Source of the DNA: a virus
IMG/VR virus record: IMGVR_UViG_3300046004_001609
Coordinates: 1-62,391 of that record
Direction: 5' to 3' (one strand)
DNA: 62,391 bases
In this document: positions 34,626-42,774 of the stretch, piece after piece
Numbering within the stretch: the stretch's first letter is position 1
Layout of the letters: each line of letters begins with the position of its first letter
The notes under the pieces: generated by a model
Database searches by the model: none
The model's input: the letters and a program-made list of their open reading frames with translations, nothing else
What the model was told of the DNA's origin: nothing
Translations under genes and position numbers: made by a program

Positions 34626-35079
34626 TGATTAAATTAACAGACATATTAAAAGAATTACTCCTTGAAGATCGTTGTAAACGAATTGCTGATCGTAAGTATG
34701 ATAAACCATCTGCTTACAAATCAGGTGCTATTGTTAGGTGTCGTAAAGGTAATATTTGGAAAGATTTAAAAGAAACAGATAACCCACAATCAGGTAAAGC
34801 TACTCCATATGGATCAGGATATGCTAAAGTTAAAGAGGTTATTAAAAAAATGTTAAAAGAAGATAAATCTTTACGTAAATGGTTTTCACGTAAAGGTGCC
34901 CAGGTAAAAAAGGTGGATGGGTTGATTGTAATACTTGTCGCGAAGTAGATGGTAAAACAAAATGTAAAGCATGTGGTAGAGAAAAAGGCGAAAAACGCTC
35001 AAAATACCCATCATGTCGCCCCACACCATCTCAATGTAAAACACCTGGTAAAGGTAAAAAATGGGGAAAAACAAAATAA
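34625..35079 (+). CDS. Frame-shifted small basic protein, 151 aa if joined
   Basis: The first reading frame starts at GTG 34625 with MIKLTDILKELLLEDRCK, a capsid-targeting-like peptide with an LLE-D site, and runs through LRKWFSRKGA. It then drifts into non-conserved QVKKVDGLIVILVAK. The -1 frame from 34900 instead reads PGKKGGWVDCNTC, KCKACGREKGEKRSKYPSCR, PTPSQCKTPGKGKKWGKTK, a Cys- and Lys-rich ending I recognise from phage proteins that have KxWF-GAPGKKGGW in one frame. The junction is GGTGCCCAGGT (34895-34905); one extra C would restore the frame. It is either a programmed -1 shift, a mutation or a homopolymer error. Confidence 0.75.
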
Positions 35080-35104
35080 AATTGGTTCTTACCTAAAAAA
35101 TAAG

Positions 35105-35117
35105 TATATTTATAATA
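35105..35117 (+). promoter_or_regulatory. Late-type promoter motif
   Basis: GTATATTTATAAT matches the consensus and lies immediately before the ATG at 35119. Confidence 0.55.
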
Positions 35118-35118
35118 G

Positions 35119-37920
35119 ATGGAAAACACGTACAAATTCATAACACACGTAATAGGAAATTTATTCCCACTTAACGAATACTCAGATGGTGAGATGAAAA
35201 GGTTAATGGATAAGTTTAAAGAGGAAGCTGATGACTTAAACATTAAAATTTCAGACGAACAACTTAAAAAATATATTGAACGTTTTGATCAATTAAAAAA
35301 TTCACCTAAAATTGAGGAAAAAGATTTACGTAGATGGCCTTTATCTAAATTAATTAAATTAGTATCTTCATCTGAAGGAGCAGATTCTGAAGAAGAAGAA
35401 GGTCCAGATGTAATATATAGTGAAAACGGGTATACTGTTTATAGTGGTGGAAATGAAGAATTATGTCAAAGACATAGAAATGATGTTCCATGGTGTATAA
35501 CTAGAGGTTCATTTGGAAACTATAGATACAGTGGAGGTAAAGGTTACCCATCATTTTACTTAATAAGTAATACTAATCTGCCAGAAAGTAATAAATTAAG
35601 TTTTGTTGCTATTCAAGTTAGAGATGAAGAGGAAAATCGTAAATATGTTTGGACCCCTAGAGATAACAGCCCAAATGAATCTTCACCAATGGGATGGAGT
35701 ACATTAACTTCAGATATTCCTTGGTTAAATGAAATTCCTAATATCAAAAATATACTTAAAAATGTTCCTTTATCATCAAAAGAAAAAGCAACTCAGGTAT
35801 ATAGTAAATCTGGAAGTGAAATATCTATACGTCAATGGGTAAGTATGCCCTTTAACGAAAAAAAGCAATATTTAGTAGTTAGAAAAAAAAGCAAAATATT
35901 TAATGATATTACAAATGAAGAATTTGTAGCTAATTACTTACCTAACTATCCTCAATTAGCGGCATTCGCAGCCGTTACTCCTGGTGTAGTAGATCCAATG
36001 TTATTACTCAAAAATTTAGATAAATTTTCAGCTAATGATAGAAAATCTATAACTGCTAATTTACATAATTTAGTAGATATAAAAGAATTACAAAAAGAAA
36101 CATTACCATTTGACGTTAAAAAATTATTAACTATTTTAAACAAGTGGGATCTTAAAAATGACGAAAGAATATATGTAACCAAAAATGGTGAAGCTATAGT
36201 TAAGTTAACATTTGGATCAGACATTAATGTAGGAGTTTTTACAGCAGAAGATGATTATCCAAGTATTAAATTAAATAAAAGAACAGCTAAATTTTTATTA
36301 GATTATCCTAAAATAGATGAAATTCCATTTAATAATTTAATTAAATTAGCTAGTGCAGATATAATAGATAAAGATTTTATTACTAAAGTTCTCCAAAAAG
36401 CAGAACAAGACCCAAATTCAGCCATTATAGTTAAAGATACTGAAAATGGTAAAATTTTATTAGATTCAAATTCATTTACTTCTTATAAAATTGAAGGAGA
36501 TAAAATTTCCCCAATCCTATTTAGTAGTGATGAAGTACAAAATATATTAGCATCAGAAACTGAAAATAGTGGCTTTCAAAAATCAGCAGTAGATTTAGTA
36601 TTTGCAGAAGAAAATATACCCGACCAAATAGATAAAGATTCATTTCTTAGTATATTAAAGAATACTCCATATGATAAAAGAACAAAAGATGGTATTGTAA
36701 TAATTCCGTTAGAAAATGGTATAGGGGCATTTAATACAGATGCAGCTCAAGGCAATCCATTTCAATTTTTATATGGTGTTGATCGTCCATGGAATGAATA
36801 TATTAACTATACTCCGAGATTAACAGCAGACATTTGGAGAGAATATTTTGCTTATTTAAGAAATAAAAATGCATCATACACCGATGAACAATTAATGAGA
36901 GTTCTTAATAATTTACCTTCTCAAAGAAAAGCATTTGTAGAAGCATTACCACCAATGGTTGCTGGTAGTATGTACAAACCAGCAATTTATGAAAATGAAG
37001 CTTATCTTGTTAATACTAGAAATCCAAGAGATAGTAAGAGAATATCGGGTACTGGCAAAATAGTTAAAGGAGCATTATCATCATCTCAAGCAAGTAGAAT
37101 ATTAGGAACAACAGTTCAAGCACCAGCAGGACAAGCTCAAGCAGCACCTGCAGCAGCACAACCTGGAGTACCTAGAAGAGGAAGACCAGCAGGAGTAGCA
37201 GGTGCACCTAGACCAGTAGCTGCACCAGCAGCAGGTGGAACACCAACATTTGAATTAATGGTTGGAAGAGGTTTAGAAACAGCATTTAATGGATTACCTA
37301 GACCAGTTAGAAATAGATTAGTAATAGCTACACAAGAAACAGGTTTATCTAGAGGAGCTTCTCGCCGTAATAATCAATTAGGAAATAGAGGTAGAGTTGT
37401 GAGTACTTGGAATTCTGGACCTAGTAGCATATATTTTATTAGATTAACTAATGGTACTATGATAGCATCAATTAATATACAACCAGGAAATGGCAATTAT
37501 ATACTTATTCCAGGCCAAGAATACGTTAGATTAAATTCACCAACTGAATTACTATCAGCATTACAAGCAAGAGAGCTAGCTGAAGTATTTATTGCTGAAT
37601 TTATGTCTTCAAATCCAACAATGATTGATGAAACTAAAAAAGTAGTAGATTTTTATAATAGAAAAATTAAAAACAAACCAAATATGAAATTAAATGAATT
37701 AAAAAATCTTATTAAAAATGAGATTAGAGCAGTTTTAGCTGAAAACGCACCCGCAAAGGAGAAAGAAAAAGTAACTACTCCAACTAAAACTCCAAGCAAA
37801 AACCCATTACATCCAAATCCTAATATTAATCCAAAGACTAAACCAAAAGCACAAAAAGAAGGTATGTCTAAAGGAATAGCTGACATTGTAAAAAAATATA
37901 AATCATTAAAAAAGAAATAA
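35119..37920 (+). CDS. Large multi-domain protein with internal capsid-targeting-like peptide, 933 aa
   Basis: Residues about 95-200 contain YTVYSGGNEELCQRHRND, VPWCITR and YPSFYLISNT. This looks like a domain seen in phage and plasmid proteins with a Cys...WCT/WCI motif followed by a short-chain sandwich. Residues 200-660 are helical repeats without a name. Residues about 664-712 are an Ala/Pro/Gly-rich linker (AGQAQAAPAAAQPGVPRRGR). Then comes a compact domain with FELMVGRGLETAFNGLPRPV and RNRLVIATQETGLSRGASRR. Residues 856-877 read MKLNELKNLIKNEIRAVLAE then NAP, the recurring peptide placed internally, followed by a basic Pro/Lys tail. It could be a polyprotein or a head protein that is trimmed during maturation. 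Confidence 0.65.
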   Translation: MENTYKFITHVIGNLFPLNEYSDGEMKRLMDKFKEEADDLNIKISDEQLKKYIERFDQLKNSPKIEEKDLRRWPLSKLIKLVSSSEGADSEEEEGPDVIYSENGYTVYSGGNEELCQRHRNDVPWCITRGSFGNYRYSGGKGYPSFYLISNTNLPESNKLSFVAIQVRDEEENRKYVWTPRDNSPNESSPMGWSTLTSDIPWLNEIPNIKNILKNVPLSSKEKATQVYSKSGSEISIRQWVSMPFNEKKQYLVVRKKSKIFNDITNEEFVANYLPNYPQLAAFAAVTPGVVDPMLLLKNLDKFSANDRKSITANLHNLVDIKELQKETLPFDVKKLLTILNKWDLKNDERIYVTKNGEAIVKLTFGSDINVGVFTAEDDYPSIKLNKRTAKFLLDYPKIDEIPFNNLIKLASADIIDKDFITKVLQKAEQDPNSAIIVKDTENGKILLDSNSFTSYKIEGDKISPILFSSDEVQNILASETENSGFQKSAVDLVFAEENIPDQIDKDSFLSILKNTPYDKRTKDGIVIIPLENGIGAFNTDAAQGNPFQFLYGVDRPWNEYINYTPRLTADIWREYFAYLRNKNASYTDEQLMRVLNNLPSQRKAFVEALPPMVAGSMYKPAIYENEAYLVNTRNPRDSKRISGTGKIVKGALSSSQASRILGTTVQAPAGQAQAAPAAAQPGVPRRGRPAGVAGAPRPVAAPAAGGTPTFELMVGRGLETAFNGLPRPVRNRLVIATQETGLSRGASRRNNQLGNRGRVVSTWNSGPSSIYFIRLTNGTMIASINIQPGNGNYILIPGQEYVRLNSPTELLSALQARELAEVFIAEFMSSNPTMIDETKKVVDFYNRKIKNKPNMKLNELKNLIKNEIRAVLAENAPAKEKEKVTTPTKTPSKNPLHPNPNINPKTKPKAQKEGMSKGIADIVKKYKSLKKK

Positions 37921-38972
37921 TGAACGAAGCACAATATAAGGATATATTTAAGGATCCAGAAACCATTAAAAACCTAAAAAGTAAAAACGTTACATCAAGA
38001 GAAAGAATGCTTGGTAACGAAAAATTAATGAAGGTCCTTCAACGTTCTCAAGAATTAATTTCTGAGTTAATGAAAGATGAAGCACCATATAAAAGCCAAT
38101 TAGAAAAATTAGCTGTAGATATGGTTAAAAGAATGTATCCTGTTATTGAAGAATTTGATATTGAAATAGAAGCAACATTAGGTGAAGCTAAATTACAAGG
38201 TGGAGGTAGTCCACCTGATGAAGAACCATCATCTGATTTACCTTCAGTAGATATAATGAATGACGAAGTAGCTAAAAGAAGACTTATAAATGCTATTACT
38301 CAAGGTGCTTCAATTAGAGGTGCTTTAGATAAACCATTTATGGATTTCTTAAATGAAGTTCCCGATAACTTATTAGATAGTTATAATGAAACTTTAGCCG
38401 GTATAGATAATAGTGTAGACAAATATGGTGAAACATTAAAGAAAGTATTCGGTATATTTTATGATGAAGAAGCATTAGCAATGTTCTTAGCTATGTTAGC
38501 AGGTGGTGCTGGTGGTGAAGCTCAAGGTGGTGAATCAGAAGCTGAATTTGATGAGGAAGAAGGTAAATTAAAAATCAGAGCAACTGGTTTAATATTTCCA
38601 TTTTTAATTCATGAAATTATTAAAGGTTTATACGAAATTGTATCATTACAAGGATTTACTAAAAGCAAAGAACAAAACCAAGCAACAGTAGATGCTACAG
38701 ATCAATTAGGATATGAACCAGAAGATTTTTCTGTAGGTACACATATTCAAGAAGCATTAGAAAGATTATATAATGAAGCTAATGTTCGTGATAAAGTAGC
38801 ATTTGAATTATTTTTAGCTAATTTATATAGAGAAGATGATGCAGCTGCATTCGTTTCATTTATTGAAAATATTATCAATGATAGATTAACATCATCTCAA
38901 AAACGTTGGGCTCTAGATTATATGGAACCAGCAAAAGAAGAAGATGAAGATGAAGGATATGAAGAATACTAA
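37920..38972 (+). CDS. Hypothetical protein, 350 aa
   Basis: Not recognised. It is coupled to the 933-aa gene through TAATG. The protein is acidic and helical throughout, with MNEAQYKDIFKDPETIKNLK at the start. A Gly/Ala/Glu-rich loop (LAGGAGGEAQGGESEAEFDE) lies near residue 200, and an amphipathic stretch RATGLIFPFLIHEIIKGLYE near 222. No enzyme motif is seen. Conserved-looking position and length suggest a head- or packaging-associated protein. Confidence 0.6.
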   Translation: MNEAQYKDIFKDPETIKNLKSKNVTSRERMLGNEKLMKVLQRSQELISELMKDEAPYKSQLEKLAVDMVKRMYPVIEEFDIEIEATLGEAKLQGGGSPPDEEPSSDLPSVDIMNDEVAKRRLINAITQGASIRGALDKPFMDFLNEVPDNLLDSYNETLAGIDNSVDKYGETLKKVFGIFYDEEALAMFLAMLAGGAGGEAQGGESEAEFDEEEGKLKIRATGLIFPFLIHEIIKGLYEIVSLQGFTKSKEQNQATVDATDQLGYEPEDFSVGTHIQEALERLYNEANVRDKVAFELFLANLYREDDAAAFVSFIENIINDRLTSSQKRWALDYMEPAKEEDEDEGYEEY

Positions 38973-38977
38973 ACAAT

Positions 38978-39415
38978 ATGAATAACTTTGATTTAAGAAA
39001 ATATTTAACTGAAGGTAAATTATATGAGGCAGCTATGTCTTGTCCTTTACCCACTCAAAATTTAGAACTTAACACTAAAAATAGAGACTCATCCATTAAA
39101 GCAGATTATATTAAATATGGTCCTTTAAATGTTGATGAACCTGGAGATTTCTGGGAAGAATTAGCAGGACATTGGGATACAACGGTTGAAGCTGCTCAAC
39201 AATCTTTATGTGGTAATTGTGCTGCATTTGATATATCTCCAAGAATGGAAGATTGTATGCCTGGATCATTATCAGATGATGATGGTAAACTAGGATATTG
39301 TTGGATGCATAGTTTTAAATGCCATTCAGCTCGTACTTGTAGAACATGGGCTAAAGGAGGTCCTATAGTTAAAGATGTTATATCTTATGATTGGCAAGAA
39401 CGTAAAGGAGAATGA
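38978..39415 (+). CDS. Cys-rich, metal- or Fe-S-binding protein, 145 aa
   Basis: The leader MNNFDLRKYLTEGKLYEAAM has an LTE-G junction of the recurring class. The C-terminal half holds eight Cys in order: CGNC (about 83-86), C98, C112, C119, C125 and neighbours, in CGNCAAFDISPRMEDCMPGS, LGYCWMHSFKCHSARTCRTW and AKGGP. Spacing resembles small iron-sulphur or zinc proteins of T4-like phages. It may carry a redox or structural metal site. It overlaps the next small gene by 4 bases. Confidence 0.65.
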   Translation: MNNFDLRKYLTEGKLYEAAMSCPLPTQNLELNTKNRDSSIKADYIKYGPLNVDEPGDFWEELAGHWDTTVEAAQQSLCGNCAAFDISPRMEDCMPGSLSDDDGKLGYCWMHSFKCHSARTCRTWAKGGPIVKDVISYDWQERKGE

Positions 39416-39558
39416 TTAAACTAATAGATATATTAAAAGAATTAGTAACCAAAACAGAAATCATTTGTGATAACTGTGGGTGGAGATGGAAAATTGTAGA
39501 TGGTGGAGATGATTTATACATTTGTCACAAATGTGGACATGACAATACCCCAGAATGA
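39412..39558 (+). CDS. Zinc-ribbon micro-protein with capsid-targeting-like leader, 48 aa
   Basis: This gene is short but clear. MIKLIDILKELVTKTE is the amphipathic leader. The rest is one zinc ribbon, CDNCGWRWK (about 19-27) and CHKCGHDN (about 38-45), with Trp-rich spacing and the ending NTPE. The same ribbon recurs in many T4-like phage genomes. It is embedded in an overlap chain (start inside the previous gene, stop overlapping the next by 4 bases), which supports translation. Confidence 0.75.
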   Translation: MIKLIDILKELVTKTEIICDNCGWRWKIVDGGDDLYICHKCGHDNTPE

Positions 39559-39815
39559 CCCCATACACCGACATAGAAGTTACTGATAAATACATTATTC
39601 GTGAATTTGATGAAAACATCGATCCAATCGAATTAATGTGGCATCGTGATGATGAAAGTCGTACATTAGAAATAATTGGTGAAACAGATTGGAAAATACA
39701 GTTAGATAATAAATTACCGATCTTACTAGAAAGCCATATATTTATACCAAAACACGAGTATCATAGAGTAATTAAAGGTACAAAAACATTAAAATTAAAA
39801 ATATACAAAAAATGA
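39555..39815 (+). CDS. Small cupin-like conserved phage protein, 86 aa
   Basis: The sequence has a single beta-barrel-like pattern: YIIREFDENIDPIELMWHRD, DESRTLEIIGETDWKIQLDN, KLPILLESHIFIPKHEYHRV, IKGTKTLKLKIYKK. The WHRD...GW...P...IP...YHRVIKG order is one I associate with small single-domain cupins of cyanophages and other T4-like phages. Function is unknown. The start overlaps the zinc ribbon gene. Confidence 0.65.
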   Translation: MTPYTDIEVTDKYIIREFDENIDPIELMWHRDDESRTLEIIGETDWKIQLDNKLPILLESHIFIPKHEYHRVIKGTKTLKLKIYKK

Positions 39816-40432
39816 GTAAATTAAGACAACTAATCCGCGAATCAATTACTAATTATATTAGTGAAATAAATGAGGCGGGAGATATTTCAGCTTGTGAGTC
39901 AAAAATATTAAAAACTCGAGAAGCTATTGAACTTCGTGAAAAGAAAATAAGTAAGGAGGGCATCGATGAAGCTTATCATGATATGCTTGATGAAAACAAA
40001 TTAAAAGAATTTGCTAAAGAAATTAAAATATTAGAGAAAAGTTTAGCTAAACATGAAAAAATGTTAGAAAAACTTAAATCAAAAGCTAATAAAGGAGAAA
40101 AAGTAGAAGATACTGAAGAAAAAGAAATCGTTGATGAAGTTTCAATTGATGAAAACGCAGAAGATGGTCCATATAAAGTAGATCCAAAAGATAGAAAATA
40201 TTTATCAATGCCAGGAATGGAAAATTTTGATGAAGATGAAAGATTTGATGCTGATGGCACTCCAAACGAAGAAGGAATGTATGATGCAGAAGGAAATCGT
40301 ATTTCATTTGCAGATATTGATAAAGCAATGTATGATGGAGAAGCAGAATATATGAATGAATCATTTTTACACATGCAAAAATTAGCTGGTGTAATTACTG
40401 AAGCACAATACAAAGATAAGTTAAAGAAATAA
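39812..40432 (+). CDS. Capsid-targeting-like acidic protein, 206 aa
   Basis: The leader MSKLRQLIRESITNYISEIN contains ISE and NEA candidate sites. A long charged coil follows (LDENKLKEFAKEIKILEKSL and KHEKMLEKLKSKANKGEKVE), then an acidic disordered part. The C-terminal helix ends FLHMQKLAGVITEAQYKDKL, a segment shaped like the start of the same class of peptide. It resembles internal head or core proteins in composition. It ends the operon at a terminator. Confidence 0.65.
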   Translation: MSKLRQLIRESITNYISEINEAGDISACESKILKTREAIELREKKISKEGIDEAYHDMLDENKLKEFAKEIKILEKSLAKHEKMLEKLKSKANKGEKVEDTEEKEIVDEVSIDENAEDGPYKVDPKDRKYLSMPGMENFDEDERFDADGTPNEEGMYDAEGNRISFADIDKAMYDGEAEYMNESFLHMQKLAGVITEAQYKDKLKK

Positions 40433-40488
40433 ATTTTTATAGAACACATTCATTGCGTGTTCGAATATAACAAAGTTAAAGGAGTAGT

Positions 40489-40523
40489 GGCCTGATCTTA
40501 TTTAAAGGATCGGGCCTCTTTAA
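40489..40523 (+). terminator. Intrinsic terminator
   Basis: GGCCTGATC (40489-40497) pairs with GATCGGGCC (40508-40516) with one G-U pair and a 10-base loop, and is followed by TCTTTAATTT. A smaller hairpin GAACAC/GTGTTC lies just upstream (40442-40462). Confidence 0.8.
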
Positions 40524-40555
40524 TTTGGCTTACTTAATAAAATAACTTATATTTA
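40524..40555 (+). promoter_or_regulatory. Host-type promoter
   Basis: TTTG (40524-40527), 20 bases, TATATTTA (40548-40555). The boxes and spacing are identical to the promoter at 2750. It lies after a terminator and 15 bases ahead of the next ATG, so this operon is probably early. Confidence 0.6.
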
Positions 40556-40570
40556 CTAAAAATAAAGGTT

Positions 40571-41044
40571 ATGAATATATTTTATATTAATGAAGACCCA
40601 ATCATTGCAGCACGTGAGCTGGCAGATGATCATATTAGAAAAATGCAAATTGAATCTGCACAAATGTGTTGTACCGCTCATTGGGAAACAGGTAAAGAAG
40701 CACCATATAAACGTGCTCATAAAAACCACCCATCAACAATATGGGTAAGACAATCTATCCAACATTATAGATGGCTTATAGCTCATGGTTTAGAAATTTG
40801 TAATGAATTTGAAAAACGCTATGGTAAATCTCATAAAACAAAAGAAGTATTAGAATGGTGTAAAATAAATGAACCTAATATTCCTAACAATGAGTTTATA
40901 ACCCCCCCACAATGTATGCCTGATGAATTTAAAGGACCAAATACTTTGGATGCTTATAAAAGATTTTATATATTAGATAAAGTAAAAATTAAAAAATTAG
41001 ATTGGAAAAAATTAAACAACAAACCAGAATGGATAAAAGAATAG
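40571..41044 (+). CDS. Pyrimidine-dimer glycosylase-family protein (Pyr_excise-like), 157 aa
   Basis: The opening MNIFYINEDPIIAARELADD HIRKMQIESAQMCCTAHW, then APYKRAHKNHPSTIWVRQSI and LIAHGLEICNEFEKRYGKSH, reproduces the order of a small phage and virus family related to T4 endonuclease V (DenV). In that family a pyrimidine dimer is excised by glycosylase and lyase activity using the N-terminal amine. Length is 157, against 138 in DenV. The residue homologous to catalytic Glu cannot be assigned by eye. It shares 16 bases with the FAD dehydrogenase gene. Confidence 0.7.
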   Translation: MNIFYINEDPIIAARELADDHIRKMQIESAQMCCTAHWETGKEAPYKRAHKNHPSTIWVRQSIQHYRWLIAHGLEICNEFEKRYGKSHKTKEVLEWCKINEPNIPNNEFITPPQCMPDEFKGPNTLDAYKRFYILDKVKIKKLDWKKLNNKPEWIKE

Positions 41045-42354
41045 TAATTGTAGGAAGTGGGGTTGCAGGTATAAATGCTGCAACTAAATTAGTAGATAAT
41101 GGATACCCAGGTGAACTTATTACTATCATTGATAAAGGAAATGACCCACACAATCGTTTACCTGAAGAAGTAATGACAGGTATGTTAGGAGCAGGAGGTT
41201 GGAGTGACGGTAAATTAACATATCATACTGAAATTGGAGGGCAATTAGCAAAATATTGTGGTGAAGACAAAGCAATGGATTTAATGAAACAAGTAGTAGA
41301 TAACTTTACTCGTTTCCATCCTAAACCAGAAGAAATATCTTTATCCAACCCAATTGAAGAACCAGAATTTATTAAACCATATTTTGGATTACGTTTATTC
41401 CCTGTATGGCATATCGGTTCAAATTATTTACATGAAATTGCTAAAAATTGGTACTCATATTTAGTTGATAAAGGTGTTAAGTTTTTATGGAATGCTGAAG
41501 TGGATAATATATCATTTAAAGATGAAGAGGTTTGTGGATATCTTAATGTACATCAAGGGAAAAGTGACGATGATGTATTTCAAATATTGTACGATAAATT
41601 AATATTCGCAGTAGGCAAATCAGGTATTGATTTTGCTCAAAAATTAGCAGATGACTATAAATTACCTAATGAACCTAAATCAGTACAAATAGGTGTTCGA
41701 TTTGAAGCACCACAAAAATATTTCCAAAAATTAATCGATGTATCTTATGATTTCAAACTTTATCAGAAATTTGATAATATTTCTTTACGTAGCTTTTGTA
41801 CTAACAATAACGCTGCTTATGTGGCTGTTGAAGAAACTTATGGTGATGTTAGTTACAATGGTCACGCCAAAAAAGGAGAACAATTCCGGAACGACATGAC
41901 TAACTTTGGTATCTTAATGGAAATTAAAGGTATTGAAGATCCATTTAAATGGTCAAGAGATGTAGTTGATAAATTACAATCAAATGGAACAGGATTGTAT
42001 TACTCACCAGGCAATACTCGTAAACCAGGATTAACATCAGAATGTACAACTGTATCTGCTACACAAATAGATTGGTTAGAGTTAATTAAAGTAACAGAAG
42101 TGATGAATCCATACTTTGAATATATTGTTAATTTTATTGATGACATGAAAAAGGTGTTCCCTGAAATGGGTGATGATTGGGGAATGTATATACCTGAAGT
42201 AAAATATTTAAGTCCTGAACCATTAGTAAATTATACTGACTTATCATTAAATAAATATCCAAATGTTCATTTTGTTGGTGATGCATTAAGTGCTCGTGGT
42301 ATTACTGTTAGTGGTGCGCATGGAATTTATGTTGCAGAAGCCTTGCTTTCGTAA
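41029..42354 (+). CDS. FAD-dependent dehydrogenase, 441 aa
   Basis: The start MDKRIVIVGSGVAGINAATK (G9, G11, G14) is a Rossmann FAD-binding motif. The ATG at 41029 is chosen because it puts this motif at the N-terminus. The middle holds VWHIGSNYLHEIAKNWYSYL, a substrate-side helix, and a redox-like SFCTNNNAAYVAVEETYGDV. The C-terminus closes the FAD site with NVHFVGDALSARGITVSGAH. The closest type I know is the COG2509-like FAD dehydrogenases. A phage copy of a complete dehydrogenase is unusual. It could modify a small molecule or a nucleotide derivative. Confidence 0.8.
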   Translation: MDKRIVIVGSGVAGINAATKLVDNGYPGELITIIDKGNDPHNRLPEEVMTGMLGAGGWSDGKLTYHTEIGGQLAKYCGEDKAMDLMKQVVDNFTRFHPKPEEISLSNPIEEPEFIKPYFGLRLFPVWHIGSNYLHEIAKNWYSYLVDKGVKFLWNAEVDNISFKDEEVCGYLNVHQGKSDDDVFQILYDKLIFAVGKSGIDFAQKLADDYKLPNEPKSVQIGVRFEAPQKYFQKLIDVSYDFKLYQKFDNISLRSFCTNNNAAYVAVEETYGDVSYNGHAKKGEQFRNDMTNFGILMEIKGIEDPFKWSRDVVDKLQSNGTGLYYSPGNTRKPGLTSECTTVSATQIDWLELIKVTEVMNPYFEYIVNFIDDMKKVFPEMGDDWGMYIPEVKYLSPEPLVNYTDLSLNKYPNVHFVGDALSARGITVSGAHGIYVAEALLS

Positions 42355-42364
42355 TATTTATATT
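42353..42364 (+). promoter_or_regulatory. Late-type promoter motif
   Basis: AATATTTATATT overlaps the end of the dehydrogenase gene by two bases. It departs from the consensus at the last positions. Confidence 0.4.
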
Positions 42365-42365
42365 C

Positions 42366-42407
42366 ATGGAAGATAACGACTACCCTGACTTTATTGAAAA
42401 TTTTTAA
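42366..42407 (+). CDS. Possible 13-aa peptide
   Basis: The frame reads MEDNDYPDFIENF and then TAA, directly under a late-type motif and 9 bases before the next gene. It is acidic and aromatic. It is too short to judge coding by composition; it may be a leader peptide or chance. Confidence 0.25.
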   Translation: MEDNDYPDFIENF

Positions 42408-42416
42408 ATATAAATT

Positions 42417-42719
42417 ATGAAAAACTTAAAAGAACTTGTACGTAAACAGTTAAAGGAAATGGCTCGCCCAGCTCAATCTTATACAATTGGAGACCTAACA
42501 AAAGCTGACACATTAATCAGTTCATATGCTCAAACTGAAAGATTTAAATGGATAGGTAATACAATTCAAATAATAAAAGATGCAGGTGAAACTGGTATTT
42601 TACTTATGGATTTATTAGATAAATTATCTGAAGAATATAGACAAAATAAAACATCACAAGAAATAAATCCACCACTAGGACGTTTAGTAGATAGTGGAAT
42701 ATTAAGAAGAGGTAGATAA
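42417..42719 (+). CDS. Winged-helix protein with capsid-targeting-like leader, 100 aa
   Basis: Residues 1-17 MKNLKELVRKQLKEMARP form the recurring amphipathic leader. Residues 30-100 look like a winged-helix DNA-binding domain (KWIGNTIQIIKDAGETGILL, MDLLDKLSEEYRQNKTSQEI, PPLGRLVDSGILRRGR). The similar wing-helix domain recurs in the 290-aa protein two genes on. Two leader-tagged DNA-binding proteins suggest DNA-bound cargo or regulators delivered with the genome. The gene ends at a terminator. Confidence 0.7.
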   Translation: MKNLKELVRKQLKEMARPAQSYTIGDLTKADTLISSYAQTERFKWIGNTIQIIKDAGETGILLMDLLDKLSEEYRQNKTSQEINPPLGRLVDSGILRRGR

Positions 42720-42726
42720 ATTAGAG

Positions 42727-42751
42727 GGCTTGGATTACCAAGCCTTCATTT
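42727..42751 (+). terminator. Intrinsic terminator
   Basis: Perfect 7-bp stem GGCTTGG/CCAAGCC with loop ATTA, followed by TTCATTTG. It begins 8 bases after the winged-helix stop. The stem also excludes a longer upstream start for the next gene. Confidence 0.85.
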
Positions 42752-42774
42752 GTACATTTACAAAAACAAAAGTT

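Noticed and set aside
34949-35143. 64-aa open frame overlapping the shifted gene
   Set aside because: It is the third frame over the Cys/Lys-rich ending; neither codon use nor composition supports it. The -1 frame from 34900 is the coherent one.
41002-41028. Upstream start for the FAD dehydrogenase
   Set aside because: It adds nine Lys/Gln-rich residues in front of the FAD motif that are not part of the fold; they come from another frame of the previous gene.
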